Positions 53,226-62,232 are shown, numbered from the stretch's first letter. The stretch is DNA of 64,000 nucleotides from an uncultured bacterium (GCA_949297445.1 CASFSS010000018.1:99884-163883), one strand, 5' to 3'. The notes: a model not told the origin generated them from the letters alone. Numbers and translations are program-made.

Positions 53226-55850
53226 ATGGCAAAACAATACGTCTATAATTTTAAAGACGCACACGGCCTTGGCAAAGAACTCTTGGGTGGCAAGGGTGCC
53301 GGTTTGGCCGAAATGACTTATATTAAAGTCCCAATTCCAGAAGGATTTACCGTTACTACTGAAGCTTGTACACTTTATTATCAAAGCGGTAAAAAATTGC
53401 CAGATTTTCTTGTTAAAGAAATTTATGATGCAATTAAAGTGATCGAAAAAGATACTGGAAAGAATTTTGGCGGCGATCACCGTCCTTTATTAGTTAGCGT
53501 TCGTAGTGGCGCTCGCGTTTCCATGCCTGGTATGATGGATACAATTTTAAATCTTGGTTTAAATGATGTAACTGTCGCTGCTTTAGCTAAAGAAACCGAC
53601 AACGAGCGATTTGCTTATGACTGCTACCGCCGCTTCATTTTAATGTTCACCAACATTGCAAAAGGTCATCCACGCACCGATATGGATAAGATGCTCGATG
53701 ATTTAAAAGAAGAACGCGGTTATAAACTCGATACGGAAGTCACCGCCGATGAGTTAAAAACTTTAGTCCAAAAATACAAAGATTACTACAAGAAAACATT
53801 CAATGAAGACTTCCCAACTGATCCAAAAGTACAATTAATTGAAGCGGTCACCGCCGTCTTCCGCAGCTGGGATAATCCACGCGCAAATGTTTATCGTAAG
53901 ATGAATAATATTCCATATGAATGGGGTACTGCTGTCAATGTCCAATCCATGGTCTTTGGCAACAAAGGAGAAACATCCGGCACCGGTGTCGCTTTCTCCC
54001 GCTCACCTTCTACTGGCGAAAAGAAAGTATTTGCTGAATATTTGCCGAACGCTCAAGGTGAGGACGTAGTCGCTGGTATTCGCACACCTCTTCATATTGA
54101 AGAATTAAATGCTAGAATGCCTGATGTTTATAATCAATTTGTTACAACAATCAAATTGATGGAAGAACATTATCGCGATATGCAAGATATGGAATTCACC
54201 GTTGAAGATGGAAAACTATATTTCTTGCAAACACGTAACGGCAAACGCACCGCTCAAGCTGCTTTAAAAATCGCTTGCGATTTAGTTGATGAGGGATTAA
54301 TTACTCCGGAAGAAGCTGTCTTGCGCGTTGAACCACAATCATTAGATAGCTTGCTACACCCAACTTTCGATAAAGAAGAATTAAAGAAAGTTAAACCAAT
54401 CGTTACCGGTTTACCTGCTTCACCAGGCGCTGGCACAGGCAAAATTGCCTTCTCGGCAAACGAAGCAAAAGAACGTCATGGCAATGGCGAAAAAGTTATT
54501 TTATGCCGTGCTGAAACCTCACCCGAAGATATCGAAGGTATGGTTGCCGCCGAAGCTATTATGACGATGCGCGGTGGTATGACATCTCACGCTGCTGTTG
54601 TTGCTCGTGGTATGGGCAAATGCTGCGTTGTTGGTTGTTCTGATGCAATTATCGATGAAGAAACTAAAACTCTTAAGATTGGTAACAAAGTATATGGTCC
54701 AGACGATGTAATTTCTGTCAACGGTTCAACCGGTGAAGTTTATGAAGGAGCTATCAAGAGTGTTGAAGCTGAAGTTACCGGCTATTTTGGTCGAATTATG
54801 GCTTGGGCAGACGAATATCGTCGCTTAGAAGTTCGCACTAATGCCGATACTCCTCGCGATGCAAAAACTGCTAAGCATTTTGGTGCTCAAGGTATTGGAT
54901 TATGCCGTACCGAACACATGTTCTTCGATAAAGACCGCATTTTCCATATGCGCAAGATGATTCTTTCTGAAACGGTCGAAGGAAGGGAAGCGTGCTTAGA
55001 AGAATTGCTTCCATATCAACGCGACGATTTCTATCAATTATTCATGGCGATGGAAGGACTTCCGGTTACCATTCGTTTACTCGATCCACCGCTACATGAA
55101 TTCTTACCACAAGAAGAAGACAAGATCGAAGAGCTAGCTAATGCTCTTAATATGACAGTCGAACATGTTAAGGACAGAATTGAATATTTGCACGAATTTA
55201 ACCCAATGATGGGTCACCGTGGCTGCCGTCTCGATGTTTCTTATCCAGAAATCGGACGCATGCAAGCTCGAGCAATTATTGAAGCGGCCTTAAAAGCACA
55301 AAAAGATTTAGGTAAAAAAGTTGTTCCTCAAATCATGATTCCTTTGACGCTCGACGTTAAAGAATTCCGTTATGTGCGTTCTATAATTGTGGAAACCGCC
55401 GATGCTACAATCGCAAAAAGCGGCGATAAACTCGAATACGAAGTCGGCACAATGATTGAAATTCCTCGGGCGGCTCTTCTTGCTGATGAAATTGGTAAAG
55501 AAGCGCAATTCTTCTCATTTGGTACCAACGATTTAACCCAGATGACATTCGGCTTTAGCCGTGACGATGCTGGTAAATTCTTGCCTTCCTACTATGAAAA
55601 GAAGATTTTGGAACAAGATCCATTTGCCACTGTTGACCAAAAAGGTGTTGGCAAATTGATTGACTGGGCAGTCAAAAATGGTCGCGCAGCAAACTCCCAT
55701 CTCCATTTAGGTGTTTGTGGCGAACATGGTGGTGATCCGGTTTCCATCGATTTCTTCCATCGTGTTGGTTTAGATTATGTGTCTTGCTCGCCATACCGCG
55801 TTCCTGTTGCTCGCTTAGCCGCTGCACAAGCCGCGATTCGCAACAAATAA
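53226..55850 (+). CDS. ppdK: Pyruvate, phosphate dikinase
   Basis: 874 residues, normal for PPDK, which interconverts ATP + phosphate + pyruvate with AMP + PPi + PEP. The N-terminal ATP-grasp domain begins AKQYVYNFKDAHGLGKELLG. The swivelling phosphohistidine domain has GGMTSHAAVVARGMGK with catalytic His455. The C-terminal PEP/pyruvate barrel has GLCRTEHMFF and GVCGEHGGDP with the catalytic Cys. In anaerobes it often serves as a PPi-saving glycolytic step. The start is ATG 53226 with AAGGAGG 7 nt upstream; the open frame upstream is not coding. The codons look well expressed. Confidence 0.98.
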   Translation: MAKQYVYNFKDAHGLGKELLGGKGAGLAEMTYIKVPIPEGFTVTTEACTLYYQSGKKLPDFLVKEIYDAIKVIEKDTGKNFGGDHRPLLVSVRSGARVSMPGMMDTILNLGLNDVTVAALAKETDNERFAYDCYRRFILMFTNIAKGHPRTDMDKMLDDLKEERGYKLDTEVTADELKTLVQKYKDYYKKTFNEDFPTDPKVQLIEAVTAVFRSWDNPRANVYRKMNNIPYEWGTAVNVQSMVFGNKGETSGTGVAFSRSPSTGEKKVFAEYLPNAQGEDVVAGIRTPLHIEELNARMPDVYNQFVTTIKLMEEHYRDMQDMEFTVEDGKLYFLQTRNGKRTAQAALKIACDLVDEGLITPEEAVLRVEPQSLDSLLHPTFDKEELKKVKPIVTGLPASPGAGTGKIAFSANEAKERHGNGEKVILCRAETSPEDIEGMVAAEAIMTMRGGMTSHAAVVARGMGKCCVVGCSDAIIDEETKTLKIGNKVYGPDDVISVNGSTGEVYEGAIKSVEAEVTGYFGRIMAWADEYRRLEVRTNADTPRDAKTAKHFGAQGIGLCRTEHMFFDKDRIFHMRKMILSETVEGREACLEELLPYQRDDFYQLFMAMEGLPVTIRLLDPPLHEFLPQEEDKIEELANALNMTVEHVKDRIEYLHEFNPMMGHRGCRLDVSYPEIGRMQARAIIEAALKAQKDLGKKVVPQIMIPLTLDVKEFRYVRSIIVETADATIAKSGDKLEYEVGTMIEIPRAALLADEIGKEAQFFSFGTNDLTQMTFGFSRDDAGKFLPSYYEKKILEQDPFATVDQKGVGKLIDWAVKNGRAANSHLHLGVCGEHGGDPVSIDFFHRVGLDYVSCSPYRVPVARLAAAQAAIRNK

Positions 55851-55867
55851 TTTAACTTTAAAAAATT

Positions 55868-55899
55868 AAAGCGACCCTTGTTAGGAGGGTCGTTTTTTT
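55868..55899 (+). terminator. ppdK terminator
   Basis: CGACCCT-7 nt-AGGGTCG hairpin (55872-55892), extended by A-T pairs, followed by seven T, about 20 bp after the stop. Confidence 0.92.
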
Positions 55900-56038
55900 A
55901 TCCATAACAGTGATAAAATGCGTATTTAATTATGTTTTTTAATAATATATAACGAATTTTAGACGCTTTTTTATAATTTTATAGTCAATAATGCAAATTA
56001 TATCTTGCATTGAATGTTACAGTATGTTACTTTAATTA

Positions 56039-56095
56039 TGCGACGCAACAACCTTTCCCCATAAGCATAATGTCTTTGCGTCGCACCCTTTTTTT
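56039..56095 (+). ncRNA. Candidate small RNA with C-rich loop
   Basis: A perfect 10-bp stem TGCGACGCAA / TTGCGTCGCA encloses a 27-nt loop containing CCTTTCCCC, and is followed by CCC and seven T. The ppdK transcript already has a strong terminator 150 bp upstream, so a separate RNA is plausible. C-rich loops that pair with ribosome sites are known in Bacillota small RNAs. A clear promoter is missing; TTGCAT-17 bp-TACTTT just upstream is weak. Confidence 0.35.
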
Positions 56096-56102
56096 ATTTA
56101 TC

Positions 56103-56130
56103 AATATCAGCACTCATGGCTGATATTTTT
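56103..56130 (+). terminator. Terminator-like hairpin before the TetR-type gene
   Basis: AATATCAGC-ACTCATG-GCTGATATT, 9-bp perfect stem, followed by TTT. It may end the upstream RNA or be an operator for the TetR-type gene that starts 38 bp on. Confidence 0.5.
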
Positions 56131-56156
56131 ATTGCTTTATATCGTTTAAACAAGAA

Positions 56157-56162
56157 TAATAT
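56157..56162 (+). promoter_or_regulatory. -10 box of the TetR-type gene, leaderless spacing
   Basis: TAATAT with 5 nt to the ATG at 56168. No Shine-Dalgarno site. A TTGCTT lies 19 bp upstream as a possible -35. Confidence 0.4.
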
Positions 56163-56167
56163 TTTTG

Positions 56168-56752
56168 ATGAAAATAGATAAACGTGTATCCAAAACGAAA
56201 GAAGCAATTTATAATGCAATGCTTTCCATTTTAAAAGACAAAGAAATTGATAAGATAACTGTTTCAGACATCGCTAATAAGGCCAAGATAAGTCGCAAAA
56301 CTTTTTACTCCCATTATAGTGGTATTCATATGCTTATCAGCGATGTAATCGAAACGTACGCTAGGTCGATAGAAGACTATTTAATGTCAATCGATTTAAT
56401 AGAAGCTTTTCATGACAAAGAAAAGATGAAAACTATCCTTACATTTTTATTAAAACGCGATGAAAAAATTATTGAATTGATTTTTATGGCTAAAGGAAGA
56501 GATTCATTAATTTATCGGCTGGGCATCGTTTTAAAAACAACCATCCAAAAAATGCTCAAGGAAAAATATGAACTACAAGAAGAGCTGCTTCAATCTTCGG
56601 TAAATTATGTCATCTCAGGAATTTTTGCGGTTTATCGCGATTGTTATTTACAAAATAAGTCACAAAAAAGTTTCAATGAGATGATTGATAATTTATCTAC
56701 TATTACCATTGAAGGTACATCAGGCATTTATAAAAAATTCATCGGTAAATGA
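56168..56752 (+). CDS. TetR-family transcriptional regulator
   Basis: 194 residues. The N-terminal helix-turn-helix covers about 8-55 (SKTKEAIYNAMLSILKDKEI, then ITVSDIANKAKISRKTFYSH). The C-terminal part resembles the DhaS/TetR_C_8 type, with a long helical ligand domain. The target is unknown. The upstream TTG in the same frame is less likely than ATG 56168. The 3' end overlaps the convergent glmU by 14 nt, and the gene is isolated from any obvious transporter or enzyme partner. Confidence 0.88.
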   Translation: MKIDKRVSKTKEAIYNAMLSILKDKEIDKITVSDIANKAKISRKTFYSHYSGIHMLISDVIETYARSIEDYLMSIDLIEAFHDKEKMKTILTFLLKRDEKIIELIFMAKGRDSLIYRLGIVLKTTIQKMLKEKYELQEELLQSSVNYVISGIFAVYRDCYLQNKSQKSFNEMIDNLSTITIEGTSGIYKKFIGK

Positions 56753-58385
56753 AAACGATATCGTTGGATGAGTTTACATAGCCAACACATTTATTGTTCA
56801 TAAAAATATCATTATTATCTTCAATATAGCCGACCTCTTCACCGGCAACGCTGAGGGTTCCGTCGTCATCTAGTTTGCCAAACTTCTTTCCGCGAACAAA
56901 AATATCACCATCATAAGAAATATATCCAACTAGTTCCTTGTTGATATAAACATTTTTCCCGTAGCAATTAATAAATAACATTTTTTTACCTTGTTCCTTA
57001 ATTTTTAAGGCTTTTTGGCGGAGTTTTGCGGCGTATTCTGGTTTATTTTCTTGACGACAACGAGCGATGGCCATCTCGTTTTTATTGATATTTTTATTAA
57101 TTGTACTTCCGGCAGCTATAAACGAATCGTCACCAATTTCCACCGGAGAAATAATTGTTGAGTTAGAACCAATAAAAACATTTTCACCTACGCTGCTTCG
57201 AAATTTATTAACACCATCATAATTGGCAAAAATAGCGCCACAGCCAACATTGGTTTTCTTTCCAATTTCAACATCACCCAAATAACTTAAATGAGCACTT
57301 TTAACGCCACTGTGAAAATAGGCATTCTTTAGTTCGACAAAATTGCCAATTTTAGCTTCGTCTTCCACGATCGCACCAGTGCGCATTCGCGCGAATGGGC
57401 CAACATGCACTTTGTTATGAATTGTGGACTCGGTAATATAAGACATCTCGACAACATTATCGTTACCAATATTAGCATCTTTTAAATATGTGTTCGGACC
57501 AATGATGTTCCGTTCACCAATTATTGTTTTTCCATAAATATAGGAGTTTGGTTCTATAATCGTATCGGGACCGATTTGCACATATGGACCGATATAGGTG
57601 TTATCACTATCAACAATAGTAACGCCTTCAAGCATTAATTTTTTATTAATTTCTTTTTGCTTAATTTTTAGTGCTTGATAGAGCTGATATCGATCGTTGA
57701 TACCCATCATCTCTTCATCGCCTTCCATAATTGAAACACTCATTTTTTGATGATCTAAAAAGAACATTTCGATTAAGTCGGTTAAGTAATATTCGTTGGT
57801 TAATGGGTTGGGGGTTACCTTTTTTAAATATTTAAACAACAATTGATTATCGAAAACATAGACACCGGTATTGACAATATCGATTTTTTGTTCCTCTTTA
57901 GTAGCGTTTTTTTGCTCAACTATTTTTAATAAATTGCCTTCTTCATCCAATATCAAACGACCATAGCCGAAAGGATTTGGCACATGCGCACCCAAAACGG
58001 TCAATTTATTGTTTTTCGAAACATGACTATCTAATAATGCTTTAAGTGTCTCGCTTTTTAGCAAAGGCGTATCACCGCACAATATGATAGTAGCGCCTTC
58101 TTTATCTTCTAAAATTGGAGCAACTTGCATGATGGCGTGCGCTGTACCTTTTTGCTCCAATTGGTAGGCGATTTTACTATAATCTTTCACAATGGCTTCG
58201 CTTGTTTTTGCTCCAAAACCTACGATGGTAACAATTTCATCCAAAGAAAGCGGAGATAGCGAATCTAAAACATATTTAACTAATGGAACGCCTAAAATTT
58301 CATAACTGACTTTAGATTTATCTTCTAGTTTTGATTTCATCCTCGTGCCTTTACCGGCAGCTAAAATAATGGCAAATTTATTCAT
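56739..58385 (-). CDS. glmU: Bifunctional GlmU with extra C-terminal repeat domain
   Basis: 548 residues against about 455 usually. GlmU makes UDP-GlcNAc. The uridylyltransferase domain (about 1-225) starts LAAGKGTRMKSKLEDKSK, with LCGDTPLL. The left-handed beta-helix acetyltransferase (about 250-455) has SAHLSYLGDVEIG with the catalytic His, then CGAIFANYDG. After residue 468 comes an added domain of four tandem 16-residue repeats (479-542), each with a central [VF]G[YK] and a polar or acidic end. This extension is not part of standard GlmU. The start is 2 nt after the ispE stop (coupled). It converges on the TetR-type gene. Confidence 0.95.
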   Translation of the reverse strand: MNKFAIILAAGKGTRMKSKLEDKSKVSYEILGVPLVKYVLDSLSPLSLDEIVTIVGFGAKTSEAIVKDYSKIAYQLEQKGTAHAIMQVAPILEDKEGATIILCGDTPLLKSETLKALLDSHVSKNNKLTVLGAHVPNPFGYGRLILDEEGNLLKIVEQKNATKEEQKIDIVNTGVYVFDNQLLFKYLKKVTPNPLTNEYYLTDLIEMFFLDHQKMSVSIMEGDEEMMGINDRYQLYQALKIKQKEINKKLMLEGVTIVDSDNTYIGPYVQIGPDTIIEPNSYIYGKTIIGERNIIGPNTYLKDANIGNDNVVEMSYITESTIHNKVHVGPFARMRTGAIVEDEAKIGNFVELKNAYFHSGVKSAHLSYLGDVEIGKKTNVGCGAIFANYDGVNKFRSSVGENVFIGSNSTIISPVEIGDDSFIAAGSTINKNINKNEMAIARCRQENKPEYAAKLRQKALKIKEQGKKMLFINCYGKNVYINKELVGYISYDGDIFVRGKKFGKLDDDGTLSVAGEEVGYIEDNNDIFMNNKCVGYVNSSNDIVFIYR

Positions 58386-58387
58386 TT

Positions 58388-59236
58388 TTATAATGTCCTC
58401 GTAAGATAAGTATCATAATTTAGTTTATCATATTTTCTAGCAAGCATTTGCAACTTATGGTGATTTTTTGATAGCGCAAAAACCGCGCTGCCTGATCCGC
58501 TCATTAAAACCATGTCTAAGCCGTCTGATTTCATCATGTCTTTTATTTTTTGAATTTCCGAAACCATCGAAATTGAAACATCTTCTAACGAATTAAACAT
58601 CGCTTTGGCTAATGCATCATCATCGTCACTTTTTAATGCGTCAACAATCGCTTCAGGATTGCCGTGTTTTAAGATAACGCCTTTATCTAAAGCGTCGAAG
58701 ACATCTTTTGTCGATAGTCCTTTTTCAGGCATAACAATTAAAACGTAGTAATGTTGTTTTATATTTAATGGCTCAATTACATCGCCGATTCCTTTTACGC
58801 GGGCAGGAACATTTTTTAAACAAAACGGCACATCTGCACCAATCGATTTAGCTAATTCAATTTGCCCTTCTTCGCTATCTTTTATTTTTAAAACATGATA
58901 CAAAGCGTTCAAGATGGCTGCGGCATTAGAAGAGCCGCCACCTAAGCCAGCTCTAATTGGAATTTCCTTATGCACAGAAATAGCAAAATTTTGAGTAAAA
59001 TTGTATTTCGCGCGCGCTTTTTTTATGGCAATATTGATTAAATTATATTTTGTTTCTTGTATGTCGACATGATCGCAAGTTATATAAGAGTCTGTCGAAT
59101 AGGGCAAAATGTTAAAAGATATTGAATCGTGTAGTTCTAACGGAAGCATAATCATGTCTAAATCATGATATCCGTCTTCTCTTTTATTAATAACATCTAG
59201 ATAAATGTTTATTTTTGCAAATGCCTTAATGTACAT
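58388..59236 (-). CDS. ispE: 4-diphosphocytidyl-2-C-methyl-D-erythritol kinase
   Basis: 282 residues of the GHMP kinase family. IspE phosphorylates CDP-ME in the MEP pathway of isoprenoid synthesis. Motifs: AFAKINIYLDV at the N-terminus with REDGYHDL, the ATP loop PIRAGLGGGSSNAAA, and MSGSGSAVFAL near the C-terminus. Its presence implies isoprenoid (hence polyprenyl carrier) synthesis by the MEP route. It lies between rsmA and glmU, as in many Bacillota where ispE follows rsmA. No ribosome site is apparent. Confidence 0.96.
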   Translation of the reverse strand: MYIKAFAKINIYLDVINKREDGYHDLDMIMLPLELHDSISFNILPYSTDSYITCDHVDIQETKYNLINIAIKKARAKYNFTQNFAISVHKEIPIRAGLGGGSSNAAAILNALYHVLKIKDSEEGQIELAKSIGADVPFCLKNVPARVKGIGDVIEPLNIKQHYYVLIVMPEKGLSTKDVFDALDKGVILKHGNPEAIVDALKSDDDDALAKAMFNSLEDVSISMVSEIQKIKDMMKSDGLDMVLMSGSGSAVFALSKNHHKLQMLARKYDKLNYDTYLTRTL

Positions 59237-59252
59237 GGTAACTGAGCGATTT

Positions 59253-60074
59253 TTATTCTAACACTTGCTTATAATTAAGCAACTGATTTGTTAAAAGATA
59301 ATATTCATTAATATTAATTTGTTCTGGTCGCAATCTAGGGTTGATTTTTGCTTGTTCGAGCATTGCTTTGGCTAAATTTTTATCATTTAGTAAATTGGAC
59401 AGGTTATTCAAGACTGTCTTGCGACGATTTTGGAACAATAGAGTCATTACTTTATAATTTTCTTTAATTGCTTTGTCTCCACGTGCATTAATTTTCAATT
59501 TGAAAACAATCGAATCAACCCGCGGTGAGGGAACAAAACTTGCCGCCGATAACGAACATAGTAATTCAACTTCGCACAAATCTTTTATTAAAAGTGATAA
59601 TGGGCAAATATCTTTACTTTTAATGCTTAATAATCGTAAGAGGGCTTCTTTTTGTGTCATTAAAACAATCGTGTCGGCCTTTTCGGCATATAAAAGTAAA
59701 TGCTCAATGATATTACTTGTAATATAGTAAGGAATATTACCAATAATTTTATTGTATTTACTTACATCAAATTGCAAAATATTAGCTTTTTTAATATTTG
59801 TTTTCTTTCTATCTTTAAGCAATTTGTTTTTTAAAAAATCAACCATCCGCGAGTCAACATCAATCAAGGTTAAATCATTAGAATATTCCGACAAATAAAT
59901 GGAAAGGGAACCTAAACCGGCACCTATTTCCAAAATTTTATCTTTTTTCTCAATGCCAAGCATGGAAACAATCCGCTCAGCAACATCAAAATTTATTAAA
60001 AAATTTTGTCCTAACGAATGGTTCGCGAGTTGCGAATAAGTTTTGATATAATCTTTCAATTCATCCTTAGTCAT
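59253..60074 (-). CDS. rsmA: 16S rRNA dimethyladenosine transferase RsmA (KsgA)
   Basis: 273 residues. KsgA dimethylates A1518 and A1519 of 16S rRNA during small-subunit maturation. The SAM-binding segment is ILEIGAGLGSLSIYL, preceded by LGQNFLINFDVAERIV. The catalytic NIPY motif is in GNIPYYITSNII, and the C-terminal helical domain has FQNRRKTVLNNL. It follows tatD. The ATG has no Shine-Dalgarno site, but TATAAT ends 8 nt upstream, so it may be transcribed as a leaderless message. Confidence 0.97.
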   Translation of the reverse strand: MTKDELKDYIKTYSQLANHSLGQNFLINFDVAERIVSMLGIEKKDKILEIGAGLGSLSIYLSEYSNDLTLIDVDSRMVDFLKNKLLKDRKKTNIKKANILQFDVSKYNKIIGNIPYYITSNIIEHLLLYAEKADTIVLMTQKEALLRLLSIKSKDICPLSLLIKDLCEVELLCSLSAASFVPSPRVDSIVFKLKINARGDKAIKENYKVMTLLFQNRRKTVLNNLSNLLNDKNLAKAMLEQAKINPRLRPEQININEYYLLTNQLLNYKQVLE

Positions 60075-60082
60075 TTTTTATA

Positions 60083-60088
60083 ATTATA
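60083..60088 (-). promoter_or_regulatory. rsmA -10 box, leaderless spacing
   Basis: Minus-strand TATAAT with 8 nt to the ATG at 60074, within the 32-bp gap after tatD. No convincing -35. Confidence 0.45.
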
Positions 60089-60106
60089 CACTAACTAAAA
60101 TGTTTA

Positions 60107-60874
60107 TTACCATTCACCAATCAATTTTAAAAAGTTATTATCGCTAGCATCAATGATAGTTTTCACATCAATGTTTTTAACTGTGGCTATTTTTTCTGCT
60201 ATTAGTGGCAAATATTTCGAATGATTTGCTTTTCCGCGATAAGGTGTTGGAGCCAAATATGGAGCGTCCGTTTCAAGTACAAATTTATCAAGCGGCACCG
60301 CTTTTACTACCTCAACCAATTGTCTAGCGTTTTTAAAAGTGACAACTCCACCAACACCAATCAAAAAATTAATTTTGATAAACTCGTTCATCATCTCTAC
60401 GCTACCAGGGTAGCAATGAATGATGCCTCCACGATTGACAGGATGGTTTTTTAAAATATTAAATGTTTCTTGAGTCGCTTCCCGAGAATGGATTATGACC
60501 GGCAAGTCAAATTTATTGGCCAAATCGATTTGTTCAATAAAAATTTTCTTTTGCTGATCTCTTATCTTTTCATCTTTGTCCCAATAAAAATCTAAGCCAA
60601 TTTCGCCGATGGCTTTCACATACTTTTTATCAATCATTTTTGTTAATTTCGTCAAATCATCTACCTGCATTTTTTTAACTTCGCTTGGATGAATACCAAT
60701 GGCACATTTAATCGCCTCACTTTTTCTAGCGTGCATAATGGCCACCGAGGAAGAAGCAAGATCAAAGCCGATGTCGAAAAATTTATCAACATCACCTTCT
60801 AAGGCCGATATAATATATTCTTCAGCATTATCTTTATATAGTTCGTCATTAATATGGCAATGTGTATCAATCAT
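60107..60874 (-). CDS. tatD: TatD-family metal-dependent DNase
   Basis: 255 residues from ATG 60874. TIM-barrel metallohydrolase with MIDTHCHIND (metal His pair), AIGEIGLDFYWD, PVIIHSREA, IHCYPGS and LETDAPYLAP. TatD enzymes are metal-dependent 3'-5' DNases or related hydrolases. The frame extends 5 codons upstream, but this ATG gives the conserved N-terminus. It begins 1 nt after the mnmE stop without a ribosome site, so it depends on translational coupling. Confidence 0.95.
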   Translation of the reverse strand: MIDTHCHINDELYKDNAEEYIISALEGDVDKFFDIGFDLASSSVAIMHARKSEAIKCAIGIHPSEVKKMQVDDLTKLTKMIDKKYVKAIGEIGLDFYWDKDEKIRDQQKKIFIEQIDLANKFDLPVIIHSREATQETFNILKNHPVNRGGIIHCYPGSVEMMNEFIKINFLIGVGGVVTFKNARQLVEVVKAVPLDKFVLETDAPYLAPTPYRGKANHSKYLPLIAEKIATVKNIDVKTIIDASDNNFLKLIGEW

Positions 60875-60875
60875 T

Positions 60876-62192
60876 TTATTTACCAACACAAAAACGTGAA
60901 AAAATTTCTTCGCTCAAATCGTTTTTGTTTCCTTCACCAAGCAAATCAAGCATGTCATTATACGCTTTTAGTAAGTTAATTGAAATCAAATCAATTGGTA
61001 CATCATTTTTTGTTTCCTCGATTGCCTCTTTCAATATTAAGTCAATGTTAGATAACAAGCCTAATTGCCTTGCATTATTAAAACTAGGTACTATTTCTAA
61101 ACCATCATTTAAAAGGAAAATTTCTTTAATTCTATTTATCAGCTCATCGATTTCTTTCTTCGAGGCACTAGTGTAAACTTCATCGTTTTTCTCTTTAGAA
61201 TATAAATCTTTTTTGTTGTGGACAATAATATATGGTTTATCGGCGAAGGTTTCAATTAATTTTTTGCTTATTTTATTACCTTCTACAACATATAAAAGCA
61301 AGTCGGCATTCTTTATTGCTTCTTTCGCTTTATCAATTCCGATTAATTCAATTGGGTTGTCCGTTTTTCTTTGCCCGGCCGTGTCAAAAAAGTGAAAAGG
61401 AATTCCTTCAATAATTAAATCTCCTTCAACGATATCACGCGTCGTTCCTTCAATTTCGGTGACGATTGCTTTCTCTTCGCCAATTAAAGCATTTAATAAT
61501 GATGACTTGCCGACATTTGGCTCGCCAATAATGGCAACATTAACGCCATTTTTAATTTTTATTGCAAGTTTAGCGTTTTTAAGAAAAATGCTTAATTTGT
61601 GGCGAATTTGATTGCAAACGTCAACTATTTTTTCTCTGTTTACTTGCTCGATATCTTCGTATTCTGGATAGTCAATATTCACTTCAATATTGCTCAATAA
61701 ATCCGCTAGTTGTTCTTTTATTGGATAAAATTCATGGGAAACAAATCCCTCTAACGCATATAACGATATCGATTTACTTTCTTTGGTTGTTGCGTTTATT
61801 AAATCGTTAATGGCTTCAGCCTGAACTAAATCAATTTTCCCGTTTAAAAATGCGCGTGAAGAAAATTCTCCGTTCGTTGCCATCCTTGCCCCGTGTTTCA
61901 AACATAAGTCAATAACTTCACGAACAATCAACATTGAGCCGTGCGTGATAATTTCTACTGAGTTTTCACCTGTAAAAGAGTGAGGGGCTTTATATTTAAG
62001 CAAAACAACTTGATCGACTTTTTTATTTTCATCAACAATGTATCCAAAAAGAATTTCTTTAGTTAAGTTATCGTCAAATTGTTTAGTGAAAATTGAAGAG
62101 ACAATTTTAAAACAATCATCACCAGATAATCTAATTATGGCAAGGGCACTTTTGGTCGCCCCGGACGCTAAAGCAACGATTGTATCAAACAT
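60876..62192 (-). CDS. mnmE: tRNA modification GTPase MnmE
   Basis: 438 residues from ATG 62192. MnmE, with MnmG, modifies the wobble uridine of several tRNAs. The tetrahydrofolate-binding N-domain begins MFDTIVALASGATKSALAII. The GTPase domain has G1 GEPNVGKSSL, G3 DTAGQR and G4 NKKD. The C-terminus ends FCVGK with the conserved Cys. The open frame extends six codons upstream, but the AGGAG site and conservation support 62192. A TATAAT also sits 9 nt before the ATG, so both read-through and leaderless expression are possible. Confidence 0.97.
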   Translation of the reverse strand: MFDTIVALASGATKSALAIIRLSGDDCFKIVSSIFTKQFDDNLTKEILFGYIVDENKKVDQVVLLKYKAPHSFTGENSVEIITHGSMLIVREVIDLCLKHGARMATNGEFSSRAFLNGKIDLVQAEAINDLINATTKESKSISLYALEGFVSHEFYPIKEQLADLLSNIEVNIDYPEYEDIEQVNREKIVDVCNQIRHKLSIFLKNAKLAIKIKNGVNVAIIGEPNVGKSSLLNALIGEEKAIVTEIEGTTRDIVEGDLIIEGIPFHFFDTAGQRKTDNPIELIGIDKAKEAIKNADLLLYVVEGNKISKKLIETFADKPYIIVHNKKDLYSKEKNDEVYTSASKKEIDELINRIKEIFLLNDGLEIVPSFNNARQLGLLSNIDLILKEAIEETKNDVPIDLISINLLKAYNDMLDLLGEGNKNDLSEEIFSRFCVGK

Positions 62193-62201
62193 ACTACTCC
62201 T

Positions 62202-62207
62202 ATTATA
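62202..62207 (-). promoter_or_regulatory. Possible mnmE -10 box
   Basis: Minus-strand TATAAT, 9 nt before the ATG and immediately after the jag terminator. The AGGAG ribosome site lies inside those 9 nt, so it would be used only by read-through transcripts. Confidence 0.4.
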
Positions 62208-62232
62208 CAAAAATAGAGCACTTGGCTCTATT
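62206..62232 (-). terminator. Terminator of the yidC-jag unit
   Basis: Minus-strand hairpin AATAGAGC-CAAGT-GCTCTATT followed by TTTG. The 8-bp stem contains the jag stop codon. A short T-run gives moderate strength. Confidence 0.7.

Larger units (their letters stand above)
55900..56167 (+). other. Gap between ppdK and the TetR gene
   Basis: After the ppdK terminator comes about 140 bp of very AT-rich DNA without an open frame of note, a candidate small RNA or second terminator (56039-56095), a third hairpin (56103-56130) and the promoter of the TetR-type gene. I see no tRNA or repeat here. Confidence 0.6.
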
